Positions 1-6,705 of a stretch of 6,832 nucleotides of DNA are shown here, one piece after another. The notes under the pieces are model-generated. The model was not told the origin of the DNA and made no database searches. It saw only the letters and a program-made list of their open reading frames with translations. Both the position numbers and the translations under genes were made by a program. Each line of letters starts with the position of its first letter. The stretch's first letter is position 1. Source of the stretch: Methylococcaceae bacterium (GTDB lineage: Bacteria; Pseudomonadota; Gammaproteobacteria; Methylococcales; Methylomonadaceae); assembly GCA_013138855.1 (NCBI GenBank), contig WTBX01000048.1, positions 1 through 6,832 of the forward strand, written 5' to 3'.

Positions 1-127
1 TAGAAAGGTTAAAATAAGCTTGTTGACTCATTCCCAATATTCAAGTAATTAGCCCCTTCTTTTTTGAATTCAGGATAACAAAATAACATGACAATTAAAG
101 TTAAGTAATCGACCATAAGTATCTTAA
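1..127. repeat. Left copy of exact 127-bp terminal direct repeat
   Basis: These 127 bases recur without a mismatch as the last 127 bases of the window (6706-6832), in the same orientation. The window begins and ends exactly at the repeat boundaries, as expected for a contig that closes on itself with a k-mer overlap; the true circular or tandem unit would then be 6705 bp. The segment is AT-rich and has no gene; its only start codon with an SD-like context (ATG at 88) reads six codons before a stop. A biological repeat of exactly this length is the alternative explanation. Confidence 0.95.
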
Positions 128-171
128 TATTTCTAATAATAACAATAATTTAATCAATCTTATGGAATGAT

Positions 172-208
172 TCAAAAGGGTACAATCAATTTGCTCCGAC
201 CCCTTTGA
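172..208. repeat. Imperfect inverted repeat (hairpin) spanning the left 25-base motif
   Basis: TCAAAAGGG (172-180) can pair with CCCTTTGA (201-208). Six pairs are continuous next to the loop, and two more follow after one bulged A. The 20-base loop contains the TTTGCTCCGAC part of the repeat motif. Two further CCCTTTGA copies at 213-220 and 223-230 could pair with the same left arm, so alternative foldings are possible. No T-run follows, so it is not a typical terminator. Confidence 0.45.
184..208 (+). repeat. Left copy of 25-base direct repeat flanking the operon
   Basis: This 25-base motif, with core TTTGCTCCGACCCC, matches 6574-6598 at 24 of 25 positions (G at 193 versus A at 6583), in the same orientation. 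The two copies bracket the whole two-gene operon. From memory, motifs of this kind with a GGGGTC-GAG core on the complementary strand are scattered near IS200/IS605-like and REP-associated transposases in proteobacteria. That link is inferred, since no transposase is present here. Confidence 0.7.
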
Positions 209-232
209 TTCCCCCTTTGATTCCCTTTGATT
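200..232 (+). repeat. Short tandem repeat, three ccctttgatt-like units
   Basis: Three near-identical units lie head to tail at 200-210 (CCCCTTTGATT), 212-222 (CCCCTTTGATT) and 223-232 (CCCTTTGATT). The first unit is the 3' end of the 25-base motif, so the array looks like local expansion of the end of that motif, perhaps by slippage. The right-hand motif (6574-6598) has only a single unit. Confidence 0.75.
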
Positions 233-253
233 TTTAATTGAAAATAAGCCAAA

Positions 254-259
254 TATAAT
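254..259 (+). promoter_or_regulatory. Possible -10 box of the operon promoter
   Basis: A perfect TATAAT lies 112 bases before the start codon of the hybrid kinase gene. The upstream partner is poor: the closest TTGA-like hexamer (TTGATT, 228-233) leaves a 20-base spacer, longer than the sigma-70 optimum. In such AT-rich DNA a TATAAT can occur by chance, so this is only a candidate. It would give a leader of roughly 100 bases. Confidence 0.3.
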
Positions 260-371
260 GAAATATCTCATCCCAAAACCAAAGCTTTCAATTTAAGCGT
301 AAGAATATCCTCTTAAACAGCACAGTTAAAGTAAGCACATCATTAATGAATTTATTTGAATATAAAAATAT

Positions 372-3300
372 ATGAATAATTTTTTACAACGATTCCTATT
401 AACACTGAGTATTCTAGTTTTTTGTATTCAAGCACAAGCTTTAGCAGATGAATCTCAATCTCTACAAAAAGTCCGCTTGCAACTGACTTGGAAGCATCAA
501 TTTCAGTTTGCAGGTTTTTATGCCGCGATTGAGCAAGGTTTTTATGCAAAACGCGGCTTAGAGGTTGAGTTGCTTGAATATAATAATGACATTGATATTG
601 TTGATGAGGTCATTACAGGGAAAGTCGATTATGGTTTGGATAATACGCAAGTCATTTCTAAACGCCTTCACGGTGCGCCAATTTCATTGCTAGGCAGTTA
701 TTTTAAACGCTATCCTTTTGTCATTTTAGCTCAAAAAGGAATCACTTCAATTAAGCAGTTGAAAGGCAAGCGATTGATGATTGCCGATAAAGATAAAAAA
801 CTGGCTTTATTTAAATATATTTTAAAAAATACAGGCTTAAAGATTGGAAAAAATATTACCACTGTTTCTCATAGTTTTAATGTGTTGCCTTTTGTGAATA
901 ATAAAGTAGATGCGATGTCCGCTTATGTATTCAATGAGCCTTTTTTGTTACAAGAACAAGGAAAAAAATATGAAGTATTAGAGCTTGTTGATTTTTTACC
1001 GATGGCAGGCGATTCCTTTTTATTCACCTCTGAAAAAAAAGCATACGCTAATCCACAACAAGCAAAGGATATTTTAGAAGCGTCTAATGAAGGCTGGCAA
1101 TATGCGTTAGCGCATCAAGATGAAATCATTGAGTTAATTTTAACGAAATACTCAGATGAAAAAAGTCGTGAAGCACTAAAATTTGAAGCTGAACGAGTTG
1201 CCGCATTGATTATGCCCAAAGCGTTTCCGATTGGTTCAATTTCGGTAGAACGCTTACGTCCTATGGCGAATATTTTATTGGAAATGGGCGAGATTGAAAA
1301 TTTAGAGCATTTAGACGGTTTTTTATTAGCTTCATTATCCACCGCAAAAATTCCACTGACCAAAGAAGAACAGCAATGGATAAAGCAACATCCGAGTTTT
1401 ACAGTAGGTAATTATCCTGCTGAACCTTATCTTTTTCAAGAGCAAGGCGTAAACAAGGGGTATCTCGTTGATATGCTTCAAGCCGTCAGTCAACAGGTAG
1501 GGTTAAAAGTAGAGTTTCATTTTCAACTCTTGAAATCAGTTATTTCAGGAATGCAAGCAGGAACAATAGATGTTTCAATGGCGTTAATTAATTCAGAGTC
1601 TCGACAATCTTTTCTAAGCTTTTCAGAATCAATTTTTCCCATTTCCTTGATGAGTTTTGCGCGGAGTGAAACAACGGATATTTCTGATTTTAATTCGCTT
1701 AAAGGTAAAAAAATAGCCTCTTACGAAGGTTATATTTTAAATCATTTTTTTAAAAAATACCTACCCAAATCAGAGCTAGTCTTAGCGCAAGATATTAAGG
1801 GAATGTTACGGTTAGTGGCAATGGGGAAAGCCGATGTTGCCGTTCAAGAACTTTACACGGGTGAGTATGCTTTGCGTAAATATAAACTTACTAATGTTAA
1901 TAGCAAAGGATTAATTAGCTTTAACAGTGAAAAAACAACAAAAGCCCATATCTTTGGCGTTCGTAAAGAGTTACCCCTGCTTAAATCTATTCTTGATAAA
2001 TCATTTCAAGCTTTACCCTCTGTGGAAAAACAACGCATTTGGAATTATTGGTTTGAAAATAAAAAAACAAATGATAATAACGTCATAAAACTCACACCTA
2101 AAGAGCAGCACTGGCTAAAACAACATCCTAAAATTATTTTAGGGGTGCCTGAAAATTTGCCGCCTGTGGCATTTAAGGGTAAAAAAGGGCAGCCAGCAGG
2201 ATTTATCGTTGATTATTTTGAAAGACTTAATGAGTTATTAGGCACACAAATAAGCTTGCAGTTATCACCGACTATGTCAGAACTTAAAGAAAAAATAGTG
2301 TTAGGAAAAATAGATGGCATCGCTTTATTGCATCCTGTGTCTGCATGGAAAAAACAGCTTGAATTTAGTCAAACGGTCTTTGAAACCCAGCAATATTTAT
2401 TTGTTAGAAATGATTACGAATTCGCCGCCGTTCAATTAGCTGATTTACACGGTAAGTCAGTGGGGTACTTAAAAGGTATTCAAATCTCCTCAGAGATTTT
2501 ACAACAGCACCCTGAGATTAAAGGCATTGCCTATGACACCATTGAAGCACTGGTTAAGAGTTTACTTTCAAAAGAAGTGGAGGCGGTAATGGGTCATATT
2601 ACCGTGGAATATTGGCGTAAAAATAAAGGACAATTTTCTTTTCGGCTTGCCAATATTATAGAGGCTTCTAGCAAAGAGATAGTGACGGCGGTTCGTAAAG
2701 ATTTGTCACCTTTAATCCCTATTTTAAATAAAGCGATTACCGCGATAGGTGAAGTAGAAACCAATCAATTAATAAATAAATGGTTGGGCGATATTGAAAC
2801 ATCCTCACAGAATTCAACTATATTACTAACAAAAAAAGAACAGGCATGGATACGCAATCACCCGATTATTCGTGTCCCTGTTTTCAATATTAAACCCTTT
2901 AATTATTGGGATAATGGTGCAAAAGGCATTGCCGTGGATATTCTGAATCGTGTTGTAGAAAAAACAGGCATTCAGGTGGAATACCAGCAAGGCATGAGTG
3001 GGACAGAGGCATTAAATAACATGCGTCAGCATAAAAAAATAGAGGTTCTTGCTAATGCCAAATCGACTAAAGAGCGTGAAGATTTTTTACTTTTTAGTGA
3101 GGATTATTTAAAACTCCCGTGGGTTATGTTTACCCGTCAGGATAACAACAGTATTTTTAGTTTAGAAGACCTCACAGGAAAAACCATTGCGGTTGTAAAA
3201 GGTGAGAGCTTGCATAAACGTTTGACCAAAGAATTTCCTCACATAAAGCAACATTTAGTCTCTGATACGGGTGAAGCTCTCGCTGCTGTCAGTGATGGAC

Positions 3301-5399
3301 AGGCTGATGCCTTTATTGGAAACCTAACAGTTGCTCAATATCATATTACAAACTTAGGCTTTAGTAATCTTAAAGTAACGGCTCATATTGATTTTGAGCC
3401 TCAAACCCAAGCGATTGCTGTGCGTAATGACTTGTCTGAATTAGCCTCTATTCTCGACAAAGGCTTAAAATCAATCACACAAGTAGAGCGTAGTGCTATC
3501 AACCGTAAATACTTTAGTCTTAACGTTGAGAAAAAGATAAATTACACCGATTTATGGGAATTATTGTTAGCGATTACCTTGGTTTTTTTTATCATTGTTT
3601 ACTGGAATTATAGTTTACAGCGACAAATCACTAAACGGAAATTAGTAGAGGCTAAATTATTTAAAAGCCATGCCGAATTAGAAGGCATCATTAATAGTGC
3701 CGAAAGAATTGCTATTTTTATCAAAGATTTAAACGGTGTCTATCGGTTAGTTAATGATTATTTTGAAACGGTTTTAGGAATAAAAAAAGAGGCGATTATT
3801 GGAAAAACAGATAGAGAATTATGGAGAATATCCGTCAGCCAAAAAATAATAGATATGGATTATAAAGTGATAGCAGATAAAAAAGCCGTTACTTATTTAG
3901 AAAAAATACCCCATGTCGATGGAGGTTGGCATCATTATGAAACCACTAAAAAACCCCTCTATGATAAAGAAGGGCAAATTTCTGGACTGCTCGGTTTTGC
4001 CACTAACATCACAGAATTAAAGCAAGCGAAAGAAAAAGCCGATGCTGCCAATCAAGCAAAGAGCCAGTTTTTAGCTAATATGAGCCATGAGCTACGCACC
4101 CCGTTAAATGCCATTTTAGGATTCTCTCAACTTATGTCTGGCAGTGAAAACTTAACCGCAAAACAACAAGAAAATTTACAAATTATTAACAGCAGTGGCG
4201 ATTATTTACTCAGTTTGATTAATGATATTCTTGATATTTCTAAAATTGAAGCAGGTCAAATTGAAATTCATAAAACCGATTTTGATTTATATTTGTTACT
4301 AGATGAAATAAAGTTGACTTTTAAAGCCGCCCTTAAGAAAAAAACTTTAATTTTTAGCTCTGAACTTAGTAGCAATTTACCGCACGTTATTCATACGGAT
4401 AAAACTAAATTACGCCAAATATTAGTTAATTTAATTAGTAATGCGATTAAATTTACCGAAAAAGGTCAGGTTATTCTTCGCCTTTCTCATCAAGAACTCA
4501 GTGAAAATAAAATATTACTCAACGGTGAGGTAGAAGATACAGGTTATGGGATTGCCGAAAATGAATTAGATAAAGTTTTTCAAAAATTTAGCCAAACGAG
4601 TAGTGGTCTGAATTCTCAACAAGGAACAGGTTTAGGTTTATCTATTAGTCGTCAATTCGCACAATTAATGGGCGGTGATATAAGCGTTGTCAGTGAGATA
4701 GATAAAGGCTCGACGTTTAAATTTCAGATTAAAGTCGATAAAACTGAGTCTAATATAAGTATAGAAGCAAATAATGCTAAAATTATAGGCTTAGATTCGG
4801 TAGAACACTATCGCATTTTAATTGTTGATGATTCAGAGATAAATCGTTTGCTGCTTGAGGAGCTATTATCAATTGGCTTTGAGATTAAACAAGCGGAAAA
4901 TGGTCAAGAAGCGATTGAGTTGTGGAAACAGTGGCAACCGCAGTTAATTTTAATGGATATGAACATGCCTGTAATGAATGGTTATGAAGCCACTCGCCAG
5001 ATTAAGCTCTTATCAAAACAAACGGTTATTATCGCCGTTACCACCTCGGTTTCTAAAGAACAAAAACAAGAAATTTTAAAAGTAGGGTGTGATAGCTTTG
5101 TGACTAAACCCTATAAAGAAGCCGATATTTTTTTCCAAATCCAAAAACATTTGGGTGTGCAGTATATTTATAAAACCTTAGGCGCGCCACAGGTTGCAAC
5201 TGTTCTAACAAAAGAATCTATTGAGCAATTATCACCCGAACTAAAAGAATCATTAAAACAAGCCATTAAATACGTTGATATTGAAAAAATAGATGTGTTG
5301 CTAGAAAAAGTTCATCAAAATAATAGCCAACTTGCTAAAGAAATTAAACAAGAAATTGACGATTTTGAATATGAACATTTATTAAAATTATTTGGATAA
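372..5399 (+). CDS. BvgS/EvgS-like hybrid sensor histidine kinase with NMT1 and three SBP_bac_3 domains
   Basis: This is a membrane sensor that autophosphorylates and relays phosphate within a two-component pathway. Seen in the 1675 residues: signal peptide 1-25 (cut after ALA); NMT1/THI5-like binding domain about 33-320 (FAGFYAA at 46-52); three SBP_bac_3 domains starting at 329, 574 and 819; transmembrane helix about 1061-1079; PAS about 1100-1220; HisKA with MSHELRTPLN, His1239; HATPase_c with N box N1353/N1357, G1 DTGYG at 1389-1393 and G2 GTGLGL at 1418-1423; receiver about 1481-1596 with D1486/D1487, phosphoacceptor D1529, T1557 and K1579; helical tail 1615-1675. The tail lacks an HPt HxxKG motif. 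All kinase and receiver catalytic residues are present. The binding domains lie outside the cytoplasmic membrane, anchored by the signal peptide and the single helix. The start at 372 is chosen because it gives an intact signal peptide, although no clear Shine-Dalgarno precedes it. Ligands are unknown. The domain calls are by eye from family motifs. Confidence 0.95.
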   Translation: MNNFLQRFLLTLSILVFCIQAQALADESQSLQKVRLQLTWKHQFQFAGFYAAIEQGFYAKRGLEVELLEYNNDIDIVDEVITGKVDYGLDNTQVISKRLHGAPISLLGSYFKRYPFVILAQKGITSIKQLKGKRLMIADKDKKLALFKYILKNTGLKIGKNITTVSHSFNVLPFVNNKVDAMSAYVFNEPFLLQEQGKKYEVLELVDFLPMAGDSFLFTSEKKAYANPQQAKDILEASNEGWQYALAHQDEIIELILTKYSDEKSREALKFEAERVAALIMPKAFPIGSISVERLRPMANILLEMGEIENLEHLDGFLLASLSTAKIPLTKEEQQWIKQHPSFTVGNYPAEPYLFQEQGVNKGYLVDMLQAVSQQVGLKVEFHFQLLKSVISGMQAGTIDVSMALINSESRQSFLSFSESIFPISLMSFARSETTDISDFNSLKGKKIASYEGYILNHFFKKYLPKSELVLAQDIKGMLRLVAMGKADVAVQELYTGEYALRKYKLTNVNSKGLISFNSEKTTKAHIFGVRKELPLLKSILDKSFQALPSVEKQRIWNYWFENKKTNDNNVIKLTPKEQHWLKQHPKIILGVPENLPPVAFKGKKGQPAGFIVDYFERLNELLGTQISLQLSPTMSELKEKIVLGKIDGIALLHPVSAWKKQLEFSQTVFETQQYLFVRNDYEFAAVQLADLHGKSVGYLKGIQISSEILQQHPEIKGIAYDTIEALVKSLLSKEVEAVMGHITVEYWRKNKGQFSFRLANIIEASSKEIVTAVRKDLSPLIPILNKAITAIGEVETNQLINKWLGDIETSSQNSTILLTKKEQAWIRNHPIIRVPVFNIKPFNYWDNGAKGIAVDILNRVVEKTGIQVEYQQGMSGTEALNNMRQHKKIEVLANAKSTKEREDFLLFSEDYLKLPWVMFTRQDNNSIFSLEDLTGKTIAVVKGESLHKRLTKEFPHIKQHLVSDTGEALAAVSDGQADAFIGNLTVAQYHITNLGFSNLKVTAHIDFEPQTQAIAVRNDLSELASILDKGLKSITQVERSAINRKYFSLNVEKKINYTDLWELLLAITLVFFIIVYWNYSLQRQITKRKLVEAKLFKSHAELEGIINSAERIAIFIKDLNGVYRLVNDYFETVLGIKKEAIIGKTDRELWRISVSQKIIDMDYKVIADKKAVTYLEKIPHVDGGWHHYETTKKPLYDKEGQISGLLGFATNITELKQAKEKADAANQAKSQFLANMSHELRTPLNAILGFSQLMSGSENLTAKQQENLQIINSSGDYLLSLINDILDISKIEAGQIEIHKTDFDLYLLLDEIKLTFKAALKKKTLIFSSELSSNLPHVIHTDKTKLRQILVNLISNAIKFTEKGQVILRLSHQELSENKILLNGEVEDTGYGIAENELDKVFQKFSQTSSGLNSQQGTGLGLSISRQFAQLMGGDISVVSEIDKGSTFKFQIKVDKTESNISIEANNAKIIGLDSVEHYRILIVDDSEINRLLLEELLSIGFEIKQAENGQEAIELWKQWQPQLILMDMNMPVMNGYEATRQIKLLSKQTVIIAVTTSVSKEQKQEILKVGCDSFVTKPYKEADIFFQIQKHLGVQYIYKTLGAPQVATVLTKESIEQLSPELKESLKQAIKYVDIEKIDVLLEKVHQNNSQLAKEIKQEIDDFEYEHLLKLFG
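1356..3551 (+). repeat. Three tandem SBP_bac_3 modules at exact 245-residue spacing (protein-level repeat)
   Basis: Within the hybrid kinase, residues 329, 574 and 819 each begin the same signature, LT-x-x-EQ-x-W-I/L-x-x-HP, so the period is exactly 245 residues twice. Each module continues with a G-x-x-VD helix start and an FS motif near its residue 90. The modules have diverged strongly at both protein and DNA level, so the duplication is old. By eye, the Arg that binds the ligand carboxylate in amino-acid-binding members is kept in module 1 (R411) and module 3 (R902). Module 2 appears to have Trp659 at the aligned place, suggesting a different ligand or none. Confidence 0.85.
5394..5397 (+). 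promoter_or_regulatory. Weak Shine-Dalgarno for the downstream gene
   Basis: GGAT sits eight bases before the ATG at 5406 and overlaps the final glycine codon and first base of the stop codon of the upstream gene. Only six bases separate the two genes, so translation of the second is probably coupled to the first. The site supports 5406 as the start. Confidence 0.45.
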
Positions 5400-5405
5400 T
5401 ATAAC

Positions 5406-6497
5406 ATGACAAACAAAGCCAGCATTTTAATCGTAGATGATTTACCCAAAAATTTAAAACTCCTCGCGGAGCTAATGCGGGAGCATGATTATTTGGTGCG
5501 TCCCGTTACCTCAGGAAAATTAGCATTATTGGCTTCCGAAGAAATACCGCCAGATTTAATACTGCTCGATATTAATATGCCTGACATGGATGGTTTTGAA
5601 ACCTGTCAACGATTAAAAGCGTGCGATAAAACTAAACATATTCCTGTTATTTTTTTATCGGCAAATAATGAAGTTTCAGATATTGTTAGAGGGTTTGAAG
5701 TCGGTGCTATTGATTATATTACTAAACCGTTTAATGTCACCGAAGTATTAATTCGGGTTAAAACACAGTTAGAGCTTAAATTTAGCAAAGAAATAATTGA
5801 ACAAAAGAATCGTGAACAACAAGAGTTATTACATATTTTATGTCATGATTTAATGAATTCAGTAGGTGCAGTACAAGGTTTTTTGAGTTTAAAAAAAGAA
5901 GAGGGCGGGACTTTAGAGTATGACGAGCTTATCTCACTCTCTACCAACAATGCGATAGATGTTATAGACTCTGTGCGACAAATAAAAAGTATTGAAGAAG
6001 GAAAGGTTAATATTGAATTAACACTATTAAATTTAATGGAGTTAATTGAGATGTCATCTTCAATATTAAATGAAAAAATACGCGAAAAAAATATTGAGCT
6101 AGTGATTGATGTTGATAAAGAATTAAAGATTGCAGTGGAACGGATTTCATTTATTAATTCAGTTTTGAATAATTTATTAACGAATGCCATTAAATTTTCT
6201 TTCCCTAATTCTAAAATAATTATTTCGGCAAAACAAACAGAAAAAGAAGTTAAGTTATCAATTAAAGACTTTGGTATCGGAATGTCTGAAAAATTATGTA
6301 ATGATATTTTTAACGTTGGAAAAATAACAACACGGAAAGGTACTAATGGAGAATCAGGTACAGGTTTTGGAATGCCTTTAGTTAAAAAGTTTATAGAAGC
6401 TTATGGAGGAGAAATTGAAGTTTTTTCTCAAGAAAAAACAAATACCAATACAAATCATGGAACTGAAATAAATTTATATATTACTACTGATAAGTGA
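5406..6497 (+). CDS. Soluble receiver-histidine kinase protein (REC-HisKA-HATPase_c)
   Basis: The 363-residue protein joins an N-terminal response-regulator receiver to a C-terminal histidine kinase core, with no signal peptide, membrane segment or DNA-binding domain. The receiver (about 5-122) has D11/D12, phosphoacceptor D55 in LLDINMPDMDG, S85 and K107. A short predicted coiled coil (about 126-143) leads to a HisKA-like helix with His147 in CHDLMNSVGA, a variant of the usual SHELRTPLN box. The ATPase domain has N256/N260, G1 DFGIG from D288 and G2 GTGFG at 318-322. All catalytic positions look intact. The gene starts six bases after the hybrid kinase and is surely co-transcribed. By inference, D55 is phosphorylated by the upstream kinase or its receiver and controls His147 activity. 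The onward target is not in this window. Confidence 0.93.
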   Translation: MTNKASILIVDDLPKNLKLLAELMREHDYLVRPVTSGKLALLASEEIPPDLILLDINMPDMDGFETCQRLKACDKTKHIPVIFLSANNEVSDIVRGFEVGAIDYITKPFNVTEVLIRVKTQLELKFSKEIIEQKNREQQELLHILCHDLMNSVGAVQGFLSLKKEEGGTLEYDELISLSTNNAIDVIDSVRQIKSIEEGKVNIELTLLNLMELIEMSSSILNEKIREKNIELVIDVDKELKIAVERISFINSVLNNLLTNAIKFSFPNSKIIISAKQTEKEVKLSIKDFGIGMSEKLCNDIFNVGKITTRKGTNGESGTGFGMPLVKKFIEAYGGEIEVFSQEKTNTNTNHGTEINLYITTDK

Positions 6498-6503
6498 TAC
6501 TAG

Positions 6504-6528
6504 GAAAAATTGATTTTTCACGAAAAAT
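6504..6528 (+). terminator. Possible weak AT-rich stem-loop after the operon
   Basis: Seven bases after the stop codon, GAAAAA (6504-6509) can pair with TTTTTC (6514-6519) around TTGA. Alternatively ATTTTT (6513-6518) can pair with AAAAAT (6523-6528) around CACG. The two foldings exclude each other. The stems lack GC pairs and no clear T-run follows, so this is a poor intrinsic terminator and is listed because of its position only. Confidence 0.2.
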
Positions 6529-6540
6529 TTATGTGGTGCT

Positions 6541-6594
6541 GGGGGGCAGAGTAACTTGGTTATTTGATTCTAAAATCAATTTACTCCGACCCCT
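6541..6594. repeat. Large imperfect inverted repeat containing the 25-base motif
   Basis: GGGGGGCAGAGTAA (6541-6554) faces TTACTCCGACCCCT (6581-6594). Six pairs (6549-6554 with 6581-6586), one C-G pair, four G-C pairs and a terminal G-T wobble form a stem with two single-base mismatches. An inner stem TTGATT (6564-6569) with AATCAA (6574-6579) closes a CTAA loop. The left arm resembles the complement of the right arm (GGGGTCGGAGTAA) at 11 of 13 positions, so two oppositely oriented copies of one motif meet here. It lies 43 bases after the operon and could stop transcription or protect the mRNA 3' end. Confidence 0.6.
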
Positions 6595-6598
6595 TTGA
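6574..6598 (+). repeat. Right copy of 25-base direct repeat flanking the operon
   Basis: This matches 184-208 at 24 of 25 positions in the same orientation. It also provides the right arm of the hairpin at 6541-6594. Unlike the left copy it is followed by GAAAATAC, not by further CCCTTTGATT units, so the similarity ends at the motif edge. Confidence 0.7.
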
Positions 6599-6653
6599 AA
6601 ATACTTTGGGCTGAGGTAATGGAATAAAAAGCATAGTAAATATTAAACGGAGA

Positions 6654-6670
6654 CGCGACTTCTAGTCGCG
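6654..6670. repeat. Perfect GC-rich palindrome CGCGACT-TCT-AGTCGCG
   Basis: A 7-bp perfect stem with a 3-base loop lies in otherwise AT-rich DNA. Its GC content contrasts sharply with its surroundings, as seen for small dispersed repeats of the REP type. No T-run follows on the + strand (the next bases are CACGAGACC), so it is not a standard intrinsic terminator. Similar CGCGACT-type palindromes are recalled from other bacterial intergenic regions, but this was not checked. Confidence 0.6.
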
Positions 6671-6705
6671 CACGAGACCTAAAAACATTTTTAAAATCTA
6701 TAAGT

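Larger units (their letters stand above)
128..371. other. Non-coding upstream region of the operon
   Basis: No convincing gene is seen on either strand. The region carries the left copy of a 25-base repeat (184-208), a hairpin around it (172-208), three tandem copies of a ccctttgatt-like unit (200-232) and a possible -10 box (254-259). The rest is low-complexity AT-rich DNA. If the window closes on itself, the complete non-coding gap between the end of the second gene and the start of the first is 579 bp, of which this is the promoter-proximal part. Confidence 0.7.
6498..6705. other. Non-coding downstream region with three hairpins
   Basis: No gene is seen here on either strand. The stretch holds an AT-rich hairpin just after the stop codon, a larger GC-closed hairpin at 6541-6594 that includes the right copy of the 25-base motif, and a perfect CGCGACT palindrome at 6654-6670. 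This dense packing of small palindromes is typical of intergenic dispersed repeats. Confidence 0.7.

Noticed and set aside
1..371. CRISPR array or riboswitch upstream of the operon
   Set aside because: The only repeats are contiguous 10-11 base units without spacers, and no recognisable conserved riboswitch core is seen.
352..549. 65-residue open frame on the - strand over the start of the hybrid kinase gene
   Set aside because: It overlaps the signal peptide and binding-domain coding region of a well supported gene and shows no recognisable domain; a shadow frame.
1115..1363. 82-residue open frame on the - strand
   Set aside because: It lies fully inside the NMT1-like coding region in antisense and has no recognisable family features.
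3581..3588. Run of eight T as a possible frameshift site
   Set aside because: The frame stays open through it and encodes the hydrophobic core of the membrane helix, so there is no sign of disruption.
5843..6190. 115-residue open frame on the - strand
   Set aside because: It is antisense to the HisKA/HATPase coding region of the second kinase, and is serine/isoleucine-rich as expected of the complement of an AT-rich helical coding region.
6536..6600. Possible tRNA suggested by GGGGG...CCCC ends and an inner stem-loop
   Set aside because: There is no T-arm GGTTCGA-type motif, no D-arm pattern and the inner loop is four bases, not a seven-base anticodon loop; an inverted repeat explains the pairing.
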